Assembly: GCA_902500695.1 (NCBI GenBank)
Contig: CABVRQ010000068.1
Location: 11,957 to 20,942 of the forward strand
Direction of reading: 5' to 3'
Length of the DNA: 8,986 nucleotides
Source of the DNA: an uncultured Nitrospira sp.
GTDB lineage: Bacteria; Nitrospirota; Nitrospiria; Nitrospirales; UBA8639
Shown here: positions 7,077-8,986 of the stretch, piece after piece
Numbering within the stretch: position 1 is the stretch's first letter
Layout: each line of letters opens with the position of its first letter
Notes under the pieces: model-generated
Told to the model about the DNA's origin: nothing
What the model saw: the letters and a program-made list of their open reading frames with translations, nothing else
The model's database searches: none
Translations under genes and position numbers: made by a program

Positions 7077-7964
7077 TCATCCTTCTTCGTTTGAATCCAG
7101 ATGTCCCATCCTTCCGGCACGGTAATCGTTCACAGCCTGCACAAGCTCTTCCTCAGTATTCATAACAAAGGGGCCCATGCGGGCGACCGGTTCCAGAATT
7201 GGTTCTCCACTCAGCACCAACACCATGGCCTCCTCCGTAGCCTCAAGATCCACCTTCGTTCCCTGCGGGTCACAGAGGGCCATCTCGGCCTCCCCGACTT
7301 TGTGTGATCCATTCACAACCAATCCCCCGCTTAAGACAAACAAGCCGGTATTATATCCAACCGGAAGACGTAACTCAGCCCGGTGTCCGGCTCCCAATCG
7401 CAGATCATACAGGTGCACCGGCGTGAACGTCATTGCCGGTCCTTTCAGGCCCTCATATTCCCCGGCGATCACACGGATGACACCTCCTGGTCCACCAAGA
7501 TTGGATTGCGGAATGTCCGCATTGAGCACTGATTGGTAGCGAGGCGCACCCATCTTCGAGACCTTGGGAAGATTCACCCAGAGTTGAATCATTTGTAGCG
7601 TGCCCCCGTCCTTGGCCCAGGCTTCTTCATGAAGTTCTTCATGCACCACACCAGAAGCCGCCGTCATCCATTGCACATCACCCGGTCCGATGGTTCCTCC
7701 ATTCCCGGTTGAATCCCGATGAGCAACTTTTCCCTGATAGACGATGGTCACGGTCTCAAACCCCCGATGAGGATGTTCCCCGACACCCAGCCGTTGATTC
7801 GTGGGAGGAAAAGATGCCGGGCCGGCATAATCCAACAACAGAAACGGGCTGATTTCTTCGGTGAGATCGTGACTCGGAAAGACATTCCGAACCGGAAACC
7901 CGTCCCCAACCATATGCGCCGACCCGGTCTTGTAGATTCCTTTAACTGATTTGAGTTGCGTCAT
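7077..7964 (-). CDS. Pirin family protein (bicupin)
   Basis: Pirins are cupin-superfamily metalloproteins; bacterial members such as YhhW can have quercetin 2,3-dioxygenase activity, while others bind partner proteins. All four metal ligands are visible in the N-terminal cupin: H64 and H66 in GEHPHRGFETVT, and H108 and E110 in ASGVVHEEL. The entry motif VGDGFPVRNVFP is at 19-30, and the second cupin covers about 180-255. The C-terminal family signature GPFVMNTEEELVQAVNDYRAG is at about 264-284, and the 295-residue length is normal for the longer bacterial form. ATG 7964 has AGGA seven bases upstream, and that site overlaps the stop of the STAS-like gene only four bases away, so the two are cotranscribed and probably coupled. 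Substrate or partner is unknown. Confidence 0.93.
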   Translation of the reverse strand: MTQLKSVKGIYKTGSAHMVGDGFPVRNVFPSHDLTEEISPFLLLDYAGPASFPPTNQRLGVGEHPHRGFETVTIVYQGKVAHRDSTGNGGTIGPGDVQWMTAASGVVHEELHEEAWAKDGGTLQMIQLWVNLPKVSKMGAPRYQSVLNADIPQSNLGGPGGVIRVIAGEYEGLKGPAMTFTPVHLYDLRLGAGHRAELRLPVGYNTGLFVLSGGLVVNGSHKVGEAEMALCDPQGTKVDLEATEEAMVLVLSGEPILEPVARMGPFVMNTEEELVQAVNDYRAGRMGHLDSNEEG

Positions 7965-7968
7965 GATC

Positions 7969-8280
7969 TCATCCTTTCGTCACTGCTTTTGTCTCAGCAC
8001 ATGGTTTACCGGAACGCGTGATCTCCTCAACATAGGCCCTGGTCAGACAGCCGGAAGAGAGAAAACCGGCCCCCTGTTGAAAGACCCGATTCAAAAAACA
8101 TTTCCCCTCTTGATCCAAAAACGTCACCCCCCGCAAATCAATTCGAGGGACACGACCCGGATGCTCAGCACACGTCACCTGCCAACACCGTTCAGCTTCG
8201 ATAACGGCCGCCCCGGCCAGCCGGCCTTCCAACTGCAGGGTAATGATTTCGTCATCTGTATGGACTGTGACTCGGAGCAT
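7969..8280 (-). CDS. Small STAS-like domain protein without the phosphorylatable serine
   Basis: The 103-residue product has the shape of a single STAS domain, the fold of anti-sigma-factor antagonists: an N-terminal strand pair (VTVHTDDEIITLQLEG at 4-19), then IDLRGVTFLDQEG at 47-59 and a helix after it. In SpoIIAA-type antagonists the equivalent motif is D-S-S-G with a phosphorylated serine; here it is D56-Q57-E58-G59, so classical serine phosphorylation looks impossible. The segment QQGAGFLSSGCLTRAYVEEI (69-88) resembles a tail I associate with small proteins of this kind. There is no signal peptide, so it is cytoplasmic. ATG 8280 has AAGGG about ten bases upstream. Being only four bases ahead of the pirin gene suggests a shared role, which is unknown. 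Fold assignment is moderate because it rests on short motifs. Confidence 0.7.
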   Translation of the reverse strand: MLRVTVHTDDEIITLQLEGRLAGAAVIEAERCWQVTCAEHPGRVPRIDLRGVTFLDQEGKCFLNRVFQQGAGFLSSGCLTRAYVEEITRSGKPCAETKAVTKG

Positions 8281-8443
8281 GACCTTATTCCCTTTACGAC
8301 AAGTTCCGTTCGAATACGAAAAACCCGTGGTGACACATGTGCAAGAACACAGACGGTGCTAGTCGTATTTTCCAATTAGTCCATTTCCGGTTTTTGCACG
8401 AACAAACAAATTTTCACACTTTTCTCTCCTGACCGGAACCGCA

Positions 8444-8791
8444 TTACCCGTGATAAAAATCTTCCCGAATGACTTTTCCATCTTTCCAGGTTTGAATAGT
8501 TACCTGCTGCATTTTCACGCGGCTTCCTCCTTTAAAAGTCAGGTCAAACGTCCATTCCACCGCGGCATGATCCCCATCCACCAGTATCCGTCCGGCCTTC
8601 GCTCCATGAAATTCCTGAACCATCCCAATAAACTTCTGCTCATGCTCTCGATTAACAGCCTTCCCGACCCGCTCCTCGGTTCCATTGTCACTCATGACGA
8701 CGTTATCAGCATAATAAGAGTCAAACGTTTCCAAAAGCTTTCCGGCCACAATACCATCGATCACGGCTTGCACTTGTTTTTGAATACTCAT
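8444..8791 (-). CDS. SnoaL/NTF2-like protein
   Basis: A 115-residue cone-shaped NTF2-like fold protein of the SnoaL-like group. Members include small isomerases, cyclases and many proteins of unknown activity. Visible marks are an N-terminal helix, the YYADNVVMSDNG segment (26-37) that starts the pocket, the strand HAAVEWTFDLTF (75-86), and the closing strands MQQVTIQTWKDGKVIREDF (94-112). I start at ATG 8791 because AAGGAG lies eight bases upstream. An in-frame ATG at 8809 would add six residues (MKGEII) that are simply the translated ribosome site. The SDR gene ends 78 bases upstream on the same strand, so the two may be cotranscribed. There are 163 bases to the STAS-like gene downstream, so a separate promoter there is likely. 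No substrate can be assigned. Confidence 0.88.
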   Translation of the reverse strand: MSIQKQVQAVIDGIVAGKLLETFDSYYADNVVMSDNGTEERVGKAVNREHEQKFIGMVQEFHGAKAGRILVDGDHAAVEWTFDLTFKGGSRVKMQQVTIQTWKDGKVIREDFYHG

Positions 8792-8869
8792 AATAATTTC
8801 TCCTTTCAATGAATAAAGATTTACCGTTCATCCCTTAAATTGAAACATCGATCAATTCATCCAACATCC

Positions 8870-8986
8870 TTATGATGACCCGATAGGAATGAGCGCCCCA
8901 TTCAGCGCATCAGCCTCATCGGAGGCCAGAAAAACAAGCAGCGCGGCAATCGCTTCCGGCTTCACCCATTCGTTGGGATCGGCATC
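8870..8986 (-). CDS. Short-chain dehydrogenase/reductase, C-terminal end only
   Basis: The minus-strand frame entering at the window edge encodes 38 residues and a TAA stop. The segment WVKPEAIAALLVFLASDEAD, followed by NGALIPIGSS, matches the conserved C-terminus of SDR enzymes (P-E-x-I-A, then V-x-F-L-A-S-D-E-A, then x-x-G-A-x-I-P-V-x-G). The cofactor-binding Rossmann region and the catalytic Tyr-x3-Lys lie outside the window, so substrate and cofactor cannot be judged. The stop is 78 bases upstream of the SnoaL-like gene on the same strand. Confidence 0.8.
   Translation of the reverse strand, partial: DADPNEWVKPEAIAALLVFLASDEADALNGALIPIGSS

Noticed and set aside
7031..7165. Plus-strand ORF starting MRRLALLFALTVMLAII that looks like a signal peptide
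   Set aside because: It has no ribosome site and most of it is antisense to the 3' end of the well-supported pirin gene, so the hydrophobic start is probably chance.
8334..8341. CACATGTG palindrome upstream of the STAS-like gene
   Set aside because: An isolated 8-base palindrome without a second copy or clear promoter alignment is expected by chance at this scale.
8376..8417. 13-codon GTG-start ORF with AGGAG upstream, between the SnoaL-like and STAS-like genes
   Set aside because: Very short, GTG start, ends far from the next gene start with no coupling; purine-rich DNA can give such a site by chance.

Overview
The window reads as a Gram-negative bacterial chromosome: it has RND efflux machinery, a lipoprotein adaptor and two exported proteins with signal peptides. 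GC content looks to be in the low-to-mid 50s percent. The mix of genes (HAE1 pump, pirin with a STAS-like partner, SnoaL-like protein, YHYH protein) would suit a Nitrospirota-like or similar environmental lineage, but that is an inference from gene content and no marker gene is present. Every intact gene is on the minus strand, so transcription runs from high to low coordinates. The only plus-strand coding trace is a broken LysR-type regulator.

Right part (8986 to 7077): the last 38 residues of a probable short-chain dehydrogenase/reductase (SDR), a SnoaL/NTF2-like protein of 115 residues, then a tight pair made of a STAS-like protein and a pirin separated by 4 bases. The SDR and SnoaL-like genes may be one unit. 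The STAS-like and pirin genes almost certainly are.

Middle part (7076 to 4605): a LysR-type HTH remnant on the plus strand whose expected start codon is now ACG and whose effector domain is missing. Just upstream of it is a T-N11-A type inverted repeat. Diverging from it is a two-gene unit for exported proteins: a jelly-roll-like protein (332 aa) and a YHYH-family protein (337 aa). Between these two lies an intercistronic hairpin and an unlisted 23-codon ORF with a strong Shine-Dalgarno sequence; its stop overlaps the YHYH start as ATGA. This small exported-protein unit, with its leader ORF and decayed regulator, is the least explained and most interesting part of the window.

Left part (4604 to 1): a 400-base stretch without a convincing gene, containing an interrupted GC-rich inverted repeat just ahead of the adaptor gene. 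It is followed by a lipoprotein periplasmic adaptor and an HAE1-type RND transporter joined by an ATGA overlap and cut off by the window edge. The pump carries arginine where the AcrB family usually has the proton-relay lysine of TM10. No TetR-type regulator or outer-membrane channel gene is visible in the window.
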